NCBI GenBank assembly: GCA_947496705.1
Contig: CANMDW010000001.1
Coordinates: 806,001-870,000 of the forward strand
Reading direction: 5' to 3'
From: an uncultured Aquimarina sp.
Lineage (GTDB): Bacteria > Bacteroidota > Bacteroidia > Flavobacteriales > Flavobacteriaceae
DNA: 64,000 nucleotides
Below are positions 56,099 to 64,000 of the stretch, piece after piece (within the stretch, counting starts at the first letter, position 1; each line of letters opens with the position of its first letter). Below the pieces are notes generated by a model. That model saw nothing but the letters and a program-made list of their open reading frames with translations, was not told where the DNA came from and did no database searches. Both the position numbers and the translations under genes were made by a program.

Positions 56099-56186
56099 CT
56101 TTTTAATACGATTTATGACAAAGTGGCAGAGGTTTATTTTCTAAAAAATCTATATTTGACCTTTTTAAACTCATAAAACGTGATGT

Positions 56187-56978
56187 ATGGTATCAAATAC
56201 ACTTTTTGAAAAAATAGAAAATAGTAAGCCCATAGATTTTGGAGATATTTTTAATAAGAGCATAGAGCTTTTTAAAAAAGTATGGCTTCAGGGATTTGTT
56301 CACCTTCTTATTTCAATGGCAGTGATGATCCCTTTATTCTTTGTCATGTACATTCCCATTTTTGCGCTTGCCGGTATATCTGGATATGAGAATAGTTATG
56401 GTGACTATGGGGATTATGGATATCCCAATGAGGAATTGTCGATTGGCTTGATCATACTTTTTGTTATATTGGTCTTGATTATCACTATGGTGGCTACGGC
56501 CCTTCAGTTTGGTATTACAGCACATTTTTACAGAGTATGTAAGCAAGTAGATTTGGGGCTTCCCGAGACTTCTACATATTTTATGTTCCTTAAAGGAAAG
56601 TATTTAGGAAAAATATTTACATTAGCTATAGCACATTTTGGGATTGTTTTGTTGTCAATACTGCTATGCTATCTCCCTGTCTTTTATGTGATAGTTCCTT
56701 TACAGTTATTGGGGGTGATATTTGCTTTTAATCCAGACCTTAGTGCTTCAGATTTGATAAAAGCTAGTTTTAAACTGGGTAATAAAATATGGTTAATCGC
56801 TTTTGGTTTGGTACTTATAGCGTCATTATTATCCCAGCTTGTTGGAATGGTATTATGTTTTGTAGGGATCTTTTTTACAGCTTCTTTTGTATATATGCCC
56901 ATATATTATATGTATAAAGATGCTGTGGGATTTGATGATGACACATCTCAAAATGAAGATACTTTATTTATAAAATGA
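56187..56978 (+). CDS. polytopic membrane protein
   Basis: A 263-residue integral membrane protein with about five to six helices, including FVHLLISMAVMIPLFFVMYI, IILFVILVLIITMVATALQF and WLIAFGLVLIASLLSQLVGM. The N-terminus is soluble and resembles the start of DUF975-like or GDPD-type membrane domains (IDFGDIFNKSIELFKKVWL). No catalytic motif is visible. It stands between divergent miaB and topA and ends at a strong terminator. Confidence 0.65.
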   Translation: MVSNTLFEKIENSKPIDFGDIFNKSIELFKKVWLQGFVHLLISMAVMIPLFFVMYIPIFALAGISGYENSYGDYGDYGYPNEELSIGLIILFVILVLIITMVATALQFGITAHFYRVCKQVDLGLPETSTYFMFLKGKYLGKIFTLAIAHFGIVLLSILLCYLPVFYVIVPLQLLGVIFAFNPDLSASDLIKASFKLGNKIWLIAFGLVLIASLLSQLVGMVLCFVGIFFTASFVYMPIYYMYKDAVGFDDDTSQNEDTLFIK

Positions 56979-56983
56979 AAATG

Positions 56984-57013
56984 AAAAAACCTGCTGATTA
57001 GCAGGTTTTTTTT
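56984..57013 (+). terminator. rho-independent terminator
   Basis: AAAAAACCTGCT / AGCAGGTTTTTT with a 4-nt loop and eight Ts, 6 bp after the preceding stop codon. Confidence 0.9.
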
Positions 57014-57057
57014 GAACTAATTTTTTGATAAAGAATCTTGATATCAAAAAATTGATA

Positions 57058-57065
57058 TACTTTTG
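57058..57065 (+). promoter_or_regulatory. -7 element of topA promoter
   Basis: TACTTTTG matches TAnnTTTG, 20 bp before the topA ATG at 57086. Confidence 0.6.
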
Positions 57066-57085
57066 TGGTCAGAAATATAAGGATT

Positions 57086-59575
57086 ATGGCTAAGAATTTA
57101 GTGATTGTAGAGTCGCCTGCCAAGGCCAAAACTATAGAAAAATTTCTTGGGAAAGATTATATAGTAGCGTCCAGTTTTGGGCATATTGCAGATCTGCCTG
57201 CAAAGGAATTGGGCGTTGATGTTGATGGAGGTTTTAAACCAAAATATATTGTCTCCAAAGATAAGAAGGATGTGGTGAAGAAACTGAAAGATCTTTCTAA
57301 GAAAGCAGAAATGGTATGGCTGGCCAGTGATGAGGATCGAGAGGGAGAAGCAATCGCATGGCATCTTGCCGAGACACTTAAATTAGATAAGGATCGAACT
57401 CGTCGGATTGTGTTTCATGAGATCACCAAAAATGCTATTCTCAAGGCTATTGAAAACCCGCGTACTATAGATTACAACCTTGTTAACGCACAACAAGCAA
57501 GGCGTGTGTTGGACCGTCTGGTTGGATATGAGTTATCCCCTGTGCTTTGGAGAAAAGTAAAAGGGGGATTATCTGCAGGAAGAGTGCAATCTGTATCAGT
57601 ACGATTAATTGTTGAACGTGAGCGAGAAATAATAGGTTTTAAACCGCAAGCCTCATATAGAATTGATGCAGAATTTTCTAATGAAGCAGGAAAGTCCTTT
57701 AAAGCCAAACTTCCTAAAAATTTTAAAACAAGAGAAGAGGCTGAAGCATTTTTAAAGAAAAATATTGGGGCATCTTTTAAAGTTGCAGATCTTACCACAA
57801 AGCCAGCCAAAAAATCCCCGGCACCACCATTTACGACTTCTACACTGCAGCAGGAAGCTTCCAGAAAATTGTATTTTTCTGTAAGTAAAACGATGACCAT
57901 GGCTCAACGTTTATATGAGGCTGGATTGATTACGTATATGAGAACTGATAGTGTAAATCTATCTGTTGAAGCACAGAATGGTGCCAAAGCAGAAATTGTT
58001 TCTGCATATGGGCAGGATTACAGCAACCCCAGACAATATAAAGGTAAATCAAAAGGAGCACAAGAAGCTCACGAAGCTATACGTCCAACCGATTTTTCAA
58101 GGCACAGTGTGAATGTTGATTATGATCAGCTGCGCTTATATGAACTGATCTGGAAACGGGCTATTGCTTCGCAAATGAGTGATGCCAGATTAGAAAGGAC
58201 CAATGTGAAAATTGAAGCCAATACTCATCATGAACAATTTACTGCAACCGGAGAAGTAATTAAGTTTGAAGGGTTTTTAAAAGTATATTTAGAAGGAAAT
58301 GATGATGAGGATGAAGAGCAAGAAGGGATTCTTCCTGCAATGAAGATAAACGAAAATCTTCTCAATAATTATATTTCTGCTACCGAAAGATTTACAAGGC
58401 CCCCAGTTCGATATACTGAAGCATCTTTGGTTAAACAATTAGAAGAGCTGGGAATTGGACGCCCTTCGACATATGCGCCAACAATTTCTACTATTCAGAA
58501 TAGAAACTATGTAGAGAAAGGGTCTAAAGAAGGAGAAGTGCGTAACTATATTCAAATGATGCTTTCAGGAGATGTTTTGAAAGAGAAAAAACTAACAGAA
58601 AAAGTTGGAAGTGATAAAGGAAAACTAATTCCTACAGATGTAGGGATGGTGGTAAATGACTTTTTGGTAAATCACTTTGCAACGATTTTAGATTACAATT
58701 TTACGGCCAAGGTCGAACAGGATTTTGATGGAATAGCAGATGGTCAGGAAGATTGGACTCATGTGATGAAGGAATTCTATGAAGAGTTTCACCCCAGAGT
58801 CGAAGATGTATCACAGAATGCCGATCGTGAGGTTGGTGAACGCATCCTGGGAGAAGATCCTACTACCGGCAAAGTTGTGAGTGTGCGACTAGGCAAATTT
58901 GGACCAATGGTGCAGATAGGTACAGCCGACGACGAAGATAAACCAAAGTTTGCTAGTTTACCCCCAGGTCAAACATTAAGCGGAATTACTTTTGAGGAAG
59001 CAATGGATTTGTTTCAGTTGCCAAAAGAACTAGGGGTTTACAAAGGAGAAACTATAGTAGTGAACAATGGGCGTTTTGGTCCATATGTTCGTTTTGGAGA
59101 AAAGTTTGTATCGCTAGAAAAAGGAGAAGATCCATTGAGTATTTCTCTGGATAGAGCTATCGAATTAATAGAAGCCAAAGAGAAAGCAGACGCTCCTATA
59201 TATGTATATGAAAATCTTCCGGTTCAAAAAGGTAAAGGTCGATTCGGACCATTTATTAAATGGAATGGGATGTTTATCAATGTGAATAAAAAATATGACT
59301 TTGACAATCTATCTGAAGAGGATGTTATACATCTTATCGAAGAAAAGAAACAAAAGGAAATTGATAAGTTAATTCATCATTGGGATGAGGAAGGAATTCG
59401 TGTAGAGAAAGCAAGATGGGGTAGGAGCAATATCATAAAAGGGAAGATCAAAATCGAATTACCTAAAACGGTAGATGCTTCAAAACTAACGTTGGATAAG
59501 GTAAAAGATCTCATCGAAAAAAATGCCCCCAAGAAAAAATCTGCAGCTAAGAAAAAGCCCGCAAAAAAGAAATAA
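57086..59575 (+). CDS. topA: DNA topoisomerase I
   Basis: An 829-residue type IA topoisomerase that relaxes negative supercoils. The TOPRIM domain starts KNLVIVESPAKAKTIEKFLG and holds SDEDREGEAIAWHL; the catalytic Tyr is in GLITYMRTDSVNL. The central cleft region includes RPVRYTEASLV-like and IGRPSTYAPTI motifs. In place of zinc fingers the C-terminus has several repeats of the form GRFGPYVRFGEKFVSL and a Lys-rich tail. ATG 57086 is chosen; 57065 overlaps the promoter element. Confidence 0.96.
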   Translation: MAKNLVIVESPAKAKTIEKFLGKDYIVASSFGHIADLPAKELGVDVDGGFKPKYIVSKDKKDVVKKLKDLSKKAEMVWLASDEDREGEAIAWHLAETLKLDKDRTRRIVFHEITKNAILKAIENPRTIDYNLVNAQQARRVLDRLVGYELSPVLWRKVKGGLSAGRVQSVSVRLIVEREREIIGFKPQASYRIDAEFSNEAGKSFKAKLPKNFKTREEAEAFLKKNIGASFKVADLTTKPAKKSPAPPFTTSTLQQEASRKLYFSVSKTMTMAQRLYEAGLITYMRTDSVNLSVEAQNGAKAEIVSAYGQDYSNPRQYKGKSKGAQEAHEAIRPTDFSRHSVNVDYDQLRLYELIWKRAIASQMSDARLERTNVKIEANTHHEQFTATGEVIKFEGFLKVYLEGNDDEDEEQEGILPAMKINENLLNNYISATERFTRPPVRYTEASLVKQLEELGIGRPSTYAPTISTIQNRNYVEKGSKEGEVRNYIQMMLSGDVLKEKKLTEKVGSDKGKLIPTDVGMVVNDFLVNHFATILDYNFTAKVEQDFDGIADGQEDWTHVMKEFYEEFHPRVEDVSQNADREVGERILGEDPTTGKVVSVRLGKFGPMVQIGTADDEDKPKFASLPPGQTLSGITFEEAMDLFQLPKELGVYKGETIVVNNGRFGPYVRFGEKFVSLEKGEDPLSISLDRAIELIEAKEKADAPIYVYENLPVQKGKGRFGPFIKWNGMFINVNKKYDFDNLSEEDVIHLIEEKKQKEIDKLIHHWDEEGIRVEKARWGRSNIIKGKIKIELPKTVDASKLTLDKVKDLIEKNAPKKKSAAKKKPAKKK

Positions 59576-59582
59576 TTATCAT

Positions 59583-60746
59583 ATGTCTTTCGAATTTCTT
59601 GAACCAGTTAGTGATTTGGTAGCCGCGCATACTAAGTTGCTCTCAGAACATTCATTAGGAAAACAAATCAAAATTCATACATCATCCAGCGGAGTTCCGG
59701 ATTTAAAACAAATCAATATGGCTATCCTGGGGATTCAGGAAAACCGAAACGATATAAATTATCTGGGAGAGAAATTAAATTTTGATACGATTCGTAAATC
59801 TCTATATGAACTTTATCCCGGAAACTGGAATGCCAATATAGCAGATCTTGGTGATATTACACCCGGCAACGAGGTGAGTGATACCTATTATCTGGTACAA
59901 GAAGTATTGTCGGATTTATTGAAAAAAAATATTATTCCGATAATTCTTGGCGGAAGCCAGGATCTGGTCTATGCACAATACAGGTCATTTGATGTTTTGG
60001 AGCGTATGGTGAATTTGGCCAACGTAGATAGCAAATTTGATCTGGGTAACTCTTCAGAACCTATTACAAATACCTCTTTTGTAGGTAAAATTATCGTTGA
60101 ACAACCTTATAATTTATTTAATTACAGCAATATAGGATATCAAACCTACTATAATGCCCAGGAAGAAATCGATCTCATAGAAAAGTTATATTTTGATGCC
60201 TGTCGCTTGGGAGAGGTGATTTCAGATGTTACCATAGTAGAACCCATTATGCGGGATGCCGATATTGTATCCATAGATTTAAGAGTTATGAATGCTGTTT
60301 CCATGAACGGGATGACAACTTCTCCAAATGGTTTTGATGGTAGGGAGATCTGTGCTATTTGCCGATATGCGGGGATTAGTGATAAGGTGAAAAGTTTTGG
60401 GATTTATGAATTTAAAAATTTCAAAACAGAAGAAACCACAGCATTGTTAATTGCCCAGATGATATGGTATTTTGTTGAAGGTGTTAACTATAGATCGAAT
60501 GAAATTAATATAAAAAACCTAAAAAATACCCTGCATTATAACGTTCCCGTAGAAGACGAGATCTTATCTTTCTACAAGAGCCCGAAAACCGGAAGATGGT
60601 GGATAGAAATACCATTTATTACATCTGGCAATAATAAATTGAAAAGACATACGTTATTACCTTGCACATACAACGATTATGAGCTTGCTTGTAATCAAGA
60701 AATACCAGAAAGATGGTATAAGGCAAAACGAAAAAACGAAGTTTAA
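59583..60746 (+). CDS. arginase-fold protein with lost metal ligands
   Basis: A 387-residue member of the arginase/agmatinase/formimidoylglutamase superfamily. The fold landmarks are present but altered: GGSQD where GGxHS is expected, NVDSKFDLG in place of DAHxD, and SIDLRVMNA in place of SxDxDxxDP. Both metal-binding His and at least one Asp are therefore replaced, and hydrolase activity is unlikely. The start MSFEFLEP (59583) is chosen; an upstream frame runs into topA. It lies 8 bp after topA and directly before gldK, so it may serve the gliding machinery. Confidence 0.8.
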   Translation: MSFEFLEPVSDLVAAHTKLLSEHSLGKQIKIHTSSSGVPDLKQINMAILGIQENRNDINYLGEKLNFDTIRKSLYELYPGNWNANIADLGDITPGNEVSDTYYLVQEVLSDLLKKNIIPIILGGSQDLVYAQYRSFDVLERMVNLANVDSKFDLGNSSEPITNTSFVGKIIVEQPYNLFNYSNIGYQTYYNAQEEIDLIEKLYFDACRLGEVISDVTIVEPIMRDADIVSIDLRVMNAVSMNGMTTSPNGFDGREICAICRYAGISDKVKSFGIYEFKNFKTEETTALLIAQMIWYFVEGVNYRSNEINIKNLKNTLHYNVPVEDEILSFYKSPKTGRWWIEIPFITSGNNKLKRHTLLPCTYNDYELACNQEIPERWYKAKRKNEV

Positions 60747-60856
60747 CATTTTTATTAGGCAGATTTAAGGTTTTTTTTAGAAAAAAATTGTTTTTCTGGA
60801 AATAAATAAATAGGTTTACGTCCTTAAATCTAGAAGATCTTAACCTAAAACACGTT

Positions 60857-62236
60857 ATGAAGAAATTTGTATCACTATTTGCTATTTTAGCAATGCTCTA
60901 CAGTTGTGGCGGTGGAAACCGAGGAGAACTGGTAGGAGCACAAGGAAAAAAATGGCACCCGCAAAAACCATATGGAATGGCCCTCATCCCCGGAGGATCC
61001 TTCATTATGGGTAAATCGGATGATGACAAAGCAGCGTTAGCAAATGCACCCACAAAAATGGTTACGGTACGTTCTTTCTATATGGATGAGACCGAAATTA
61101 CCAATAGTGAGTATAGACAATTTGTTAACTGGGTTCGGGACTCTACGATCCGAATGAGACTTGCCATAATGGCCGATGAACTGGGAAAAGCTCCTGGTGA
61201 TGATGGTATTGGAGAATTTGCATTTCTTGATGCAGATACCGAAAACATGTCGGTTTATGAAAAATATGTATACGACAATTACAGTGGTATAGGAGAAACC
61301 GGTTATGAAGGTAGAAAACTCAATAAAGATGTAGATATCATCTGGGATATTGATGATTATCCAGATGAATTTTATGCAGAAGTAATGGATACCATGTATA
61401 TTCCTTTAGAAGAATCCTATAATGGTAGACGTACTTTGGATGTGAGTAAATTCGCATTTAGATTTACCTGGATGGATATTCAGGCCGCTGCACGTGCCAG
61501 AAAAGGTGGAAGAAAAGATTTCGTAAAAGAAGAAGTAATAGAGGTATATCCTGATACAACAGTTTGGATTAAGGATTTTAGTTATTCATATAATGAACCA
61601 ATGCACAATGATTATTTTTGGCATAGTGCATATGACGATTATCCCGTAGTAGGGGTTTCTTGGGAACAAGCCAAAGCCTTCTGCCGATGGAGAACTATAG
61701 AGAAAAATACATTTCAAAAGAGAAAAGGTAAAGAATTTGTGAATTATTTCAGGCTTCCTACAGAAGCTGAATGGGAGTATGCCGCAAGAGGTGGGTTAGA
61801 ATCAGCTACATATCCTTGGGGTGGGCCTTATGCTTTGAATGACAGAGGTTGTTTTCTTGCAAATTTTAAACCCCTTAGGGGAAACTACGCAGCAGATAAC
61901 TTCCTGTATACAGTAGAAGCCAAAACATTTGAGCCAAATGATTATAACTTATATAATATGGCAGGTAATGTCTCTGAGTGGGTGCAATCATCTTATGACC
62001 CTTCAGCTTATGAGTATGTTTCATCGATGAACCCCAATGTTAACGATGATGAAAACAAACGTAAGGTGGTTCGTGGAGGATCCTGGAAAGATGTTGCTTA
62101 TTTCCTACAGGTAAGTACCAGAGATTATGAGTATGCAGACTCTGCAAGGAGTTATATCGGATTTAGAACCGTTCAGGACTATATGGGTACTGACGTGACA
62201 GGAGAAGATAATACTCAAAACCAAGACCAAAATTAA
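60857..62236 (+). CDS. gldK: gliding motility lipoprotein GldK
   Basis: A 459-residue lipoprotein (lipobox Cys17, MLYSC) of the formylglycine-generating-enzyme-like fold. PGGSFIMGKSDDD, YMDETEITNSEYRQFVNWVR, FRLPTEAEWEYAARGG, YNMAGNVSEWVQ and VVRGGSWKDVAYFLQ are clear. GldK, with GldN, forms the outer-membrane-associated ring of the type IX secretion and gliding motor. It is the first of gldKLM(N). The 110-bp leader is AT-rich. Confidence 0.95.
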   Translation: MKKFVSLFAILAMLYSCGGGNRGELVGAQGKKWHPQKPYGMALIPGGSFIMGKSDDDKAALANAPTKMVTVRSFYMDETEITNSEYRQFVNWVRDSTIRMRLAIMADELGKAPGDDGIGEFAFLDADTENMSVYEKYVYDNYSGIGETGYEGRKLNKDVDIIWDIDDYPDEFYAEVMDTMYIPLEESYNGRRTLDVSKFAFRFTWMDIQAAARARKGGRKDFVKEEVIEVYPDTTVWIKDFSYSYNEPMHNDYFWHSAYDDYPVVGVSWEQAKAFCRWRTIEKNTFQKRKGKEFVNYFRLPTEAEWEYAARGGLESATYPWGGPYALNDRGCFLANFKPLRGNYAADNFLYTVEAKTFEPNDYNLYNMAGNVSEWVQSSYDPSAYEYVSSMNPNVNDDENKRKVVRGGSWKDVAYFLQVSTRDYEYADSARSYIGFRTVQDYMGTDVTGEDNTQNQDQN

Positions 62237-62321
62237 ATAAAGTCCCAAAATTTTCTATCAACTTAATTACTAACCCTTTTTTTAAAATATATTAGATTTA
62301 AAAAAACAAAACAAATTTATT

Positions 62322-62948
62322 ATGGCAAATTCAAAAGCAAGCAAAAAGTTAATGAACATGGTATACGGTCTGGGAGCAGCCGTTGTAATATTAGGTGCAC
62401 TTTTTAAGATCATGCACTGGCCATTTGGTAATGAAATGCTTATTATAGGTTTGATCACAGAAGCATTTGTATTTACGGTTTCTGCATTTGAACCGGTAGA
62501 TGATGATTTAGATTGGTCTCTTGTGTACCCTGAATTAGCAGGAGGAAATAAAAGAGATAAAAAAGACAGAGATACTCCAGAAGGAATGTTATCTAAAAAA
62601 TTAGATGAGATGCTGAAAGAAGCTAGAGTTGATTCTAGTCTTATGAGCAGTCTTGGTGAAAGTATCCGTAACTTTGAAGGAGCAGCCAAGAACATTTCTC
62701 CAACTGTAGATGCTATACAAGGAACAAAGAAATATAGTGAAGAACTTACTCACGCTGCTGCACAATTAGAATCTTTGAATAGCTTATATAAAGTTCAGTT
62801 AGAATCTTCTGCTCGTCAGGCTGAAGCTAATCAGGCAATTGCTGATAATGCAGCCAAGCTTAAAGATCAAATGGAAAGCCTTGCCAGTAACCTATCTTCT
62901 CTTAATGGAGTTTATGGTGGTATGTTAACAGCTATGAATAGAAGTTAA
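62322..62948 (+). CDS. gldL: gliding motility motor protein GldL
   Basis: A 208-residue inner-membrane protein. Two transmembrane helices (about 8-30, VYGLGAAVVILGALFKIMHW, and 36-55) contain charged and polar residues typical of proton-driven rotary motors of the GldLM type. The C-terminal half is helical/coiled-coil (from about 85). With GldM it forms the proton-powered motor of the type IX system. It lies 85 bp after gldK. Confidence 0.95.
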   Translation: MANSKASKKLMNMVYGLGAAVVILGALFKIMHWPFGNEMLIIGLITEAFVFTVSAFEPVDDDLDWSLVYPELAGGNKRDKKDRDTPEGMLSKKLDEMLKEARVDSSLMSSLGESIRNFEGAAKNISPTVDAIQGTKKYSEELTHAAAQLESLNSLYKVQLESSARQAEANQAIADNAAKLKDQMESLASNLSSLNGVYGGMLTAMNRS

Positions 62949-62991
62949 CATTTAGAAATATATAAAATAACTACCAAAATTTAAGAAGAAA

Positions 62992-64000
62992 ATGGCAGCA
63001 GGTAAATTATCCCCAAGGCAGAAGATGATCAATCTCATGTACTTGGTATTTATAGCAATGATGGCATTAAATATGTCTAAAGAAGTATTGTCAGCTTTCG
63101 GTTTAATGAATGAAAAATTAACCGATTCTAATACTATCTCTACAGAACGTAATAATGCATTCATGGCAGGTCTGGCCGAAAAGGTTTCAGAACAACCAGA
63201 AAAATATACTCCTTTAAAAGAAAAAGCAGATCAAATAAGCGTGCTTTCTAATGAATTTAATGCCTACATAGACCAACTAAAGGCAGAATTAATAGAAGGA
63301 CGAAGTGATCCTACAGATTATGAAACAATGGATCGACCCGATAAATTGGATCAGAAGTTTTTTGAAGGTGGTAAAACTACAGCAACAGCACAAGAGTTTC
63401 TCGATAACATTACAAAATATAGAGACGGCGTTTCTGCTGCAATAAAAGAAGTGAAAGAAGTAGATGTTGAGGTTGCAAATGATGTTGAAAAGACGTTTGC
63501 AACAGGAGATGTAAAGGATAGATCCGGAGTGAATAAAAAATGGTTAAACTATAATTTTGAAGGTTTTCCATTGGTGGCTTCTCTTACCAAGCTTACTCAA
63601 ATGCAGGCAGATGTTAAGACTACCGAAAGTAAAGTACTTTCTGCTTTATTGGCAGGACAACAAGCTTCAGAGCTTTCATTTAGTAATTATGAAGCTATTG
63701 TAGTTGCAGATAAAACAGCATTCTTTAGTGGAGAGAAGTTTAAAGGTAGAATTGTTCTCGGGCGATTTGATGCTACCCTAAAGCCAACTAAGGTTATGGT
63801 GAACGGTAAAGAGCAGACAGAAGTTCAGAACGGACAAATTATGTTGGATTTTCCAGCTGGAAATGTTGGAGAAAGAGATGTAAAAGGAGAGCTAGAATTT
63901 AAAGAAGGAGATTCTATCGTGAAAATCCCTATTAAAAGTTCATATACTGTGATTCCAAGACCAAATTCTGCAGTTATTTCAGCAGATAAAATGAATGTGG
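62992..64000 (+). CDS. gldM: gliding motility motor protein GldM (partial)
   Basis: The first 336 residues of GldM; the gene runs past the window edge. The N-terminus is MAAGKLSPRQKMINLMYLVF with a single transmembrane helix (about 12-32), followed by a helical and then beta-rich periplasmic region typical of GldM (VVADKTAFFSGEKFKGRIVL). It forms the periplasmic shaft that contacts GldK/GldN. It lies 43 bp after gldL. Confidence 0.95.
   Translation, partial: MAAGKLSPRQKMINLMYLVFIAMMALNMSKEVLSAFGLMNEKLTDSNTISTERNNAFMAGLAEKVSEQPEKYTPLKEKADQISVLSNEFNAYIDQLKAELIEGRSDPTDYETMDRPDKLDQKFFEGGKTTATAQEFLDNITKYRDGVSAAIKEVKEVDVEVANDVEKTFATGDVKDRSGVNKKWLNYNFEGFPLVASLTKLTQMQADVKTTESKVLSALLAGQQASELSFSNYEAIVVADKTAFFSGEKFKGRIVLGRFDATLKPTKVMVNGKEQTEVQNGQIMLDFPAGNVGERDVKGELEFKEGDSIVKIPIKSSYTVIPRPNSAVISADKMNV

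Overview
The window is AT-rich DNA from a gliding marine-type member of the Bacteroidota, most likely family Flavobacteriaceae. The evidence is the gldK-gldL-gldM gliding/type IX secretion block at the right edge, a SusC/SusD pair, many Bacteroidota-type lipoproteins, promoters carrying the TAnnTTTG -7 element, and AraC regulators with TPR sensor domains. An Aquimarina-like genus is possible but cannot be proven from sequence alone. No rRNA, CRISPR array, prophage or intact transposase gene was seen.

Layout. 1-8.6 kb is a patchy accessory region: an SPFH lipoprotein, a ribosome hibernation factor, a DUF5648-like lipoprotein, a TPR-AraC regulator, a small family of GG-leader peptide precursors (three intact, one broken), a MITE-like element, a tandem-AraC regulator, an NTF2-like protein, a YHS protein and a uracil-DNA glycosylase relative. 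8.6-14.7 kb is an iron/siderophore uptake locus: AraC regulator, divergent TonB receptor, DUF4374 protein and PepSY membrane protein. 15-23 kb holds tRNA-Phe and a core envelope block: coaX, a beta-barrel, a TPR protein, lptC, a CNNM/CBS protein and ppiD. 23-40 kb is a galactoside utilization locus: galE, sodium/sugar symporter, GH36 alpha-galactosidase, FG-GAP/ASPIC lipoprotein, SusD, SusC, a GntR-LacI hybrid regulator, a Nudix-type regulator, and divergent galK-galT. 40-44 kb has assorted genes, including a DoxX-like gene that looks split by a frameshift. 44-48.5 kb is the glyoxylate shunt (aceB-aceA) with a divergent RamB/ScfR-like regulator. 48.7-56 kb is a leftward housekeeping run: miaB, a sigma-54 activator, lptE, a TPR protein, secG, groES, groEL. 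56-64 kb reads rightward: a membrane protein, topA, an arginase-fold protein that has lost metal ligands, gldK, gldL and the start of gldM.

How the genes work together. The galactoside locus forms a complete path: SusCD import at the outer membrane, alpha-galactosidase cleavage, symport, then the Leloir enzymes GalK, GalT and GalE. A 13-bp-arm palindrome sits on the galKT promoter next to a Nudix regulator whose catalytic glutamates are mostly replaced, which suggests a sugar-sensing repressor. The glyoxylate genes face their probable regulator across a perfect 14-bp palindrome that abuts that regulator's -7 element.

The most unusual material is the peptide precursor family at 4.7-5.5 kb, which lies between two AraC-type regulators with no modification or export enzyme in the window, and a set of short non-coding elements with terminal inverted repeats and 3-bp target duplications (994-1154, 5693-5847, 52253-52434), one of them nested in a larger inverted repeat.
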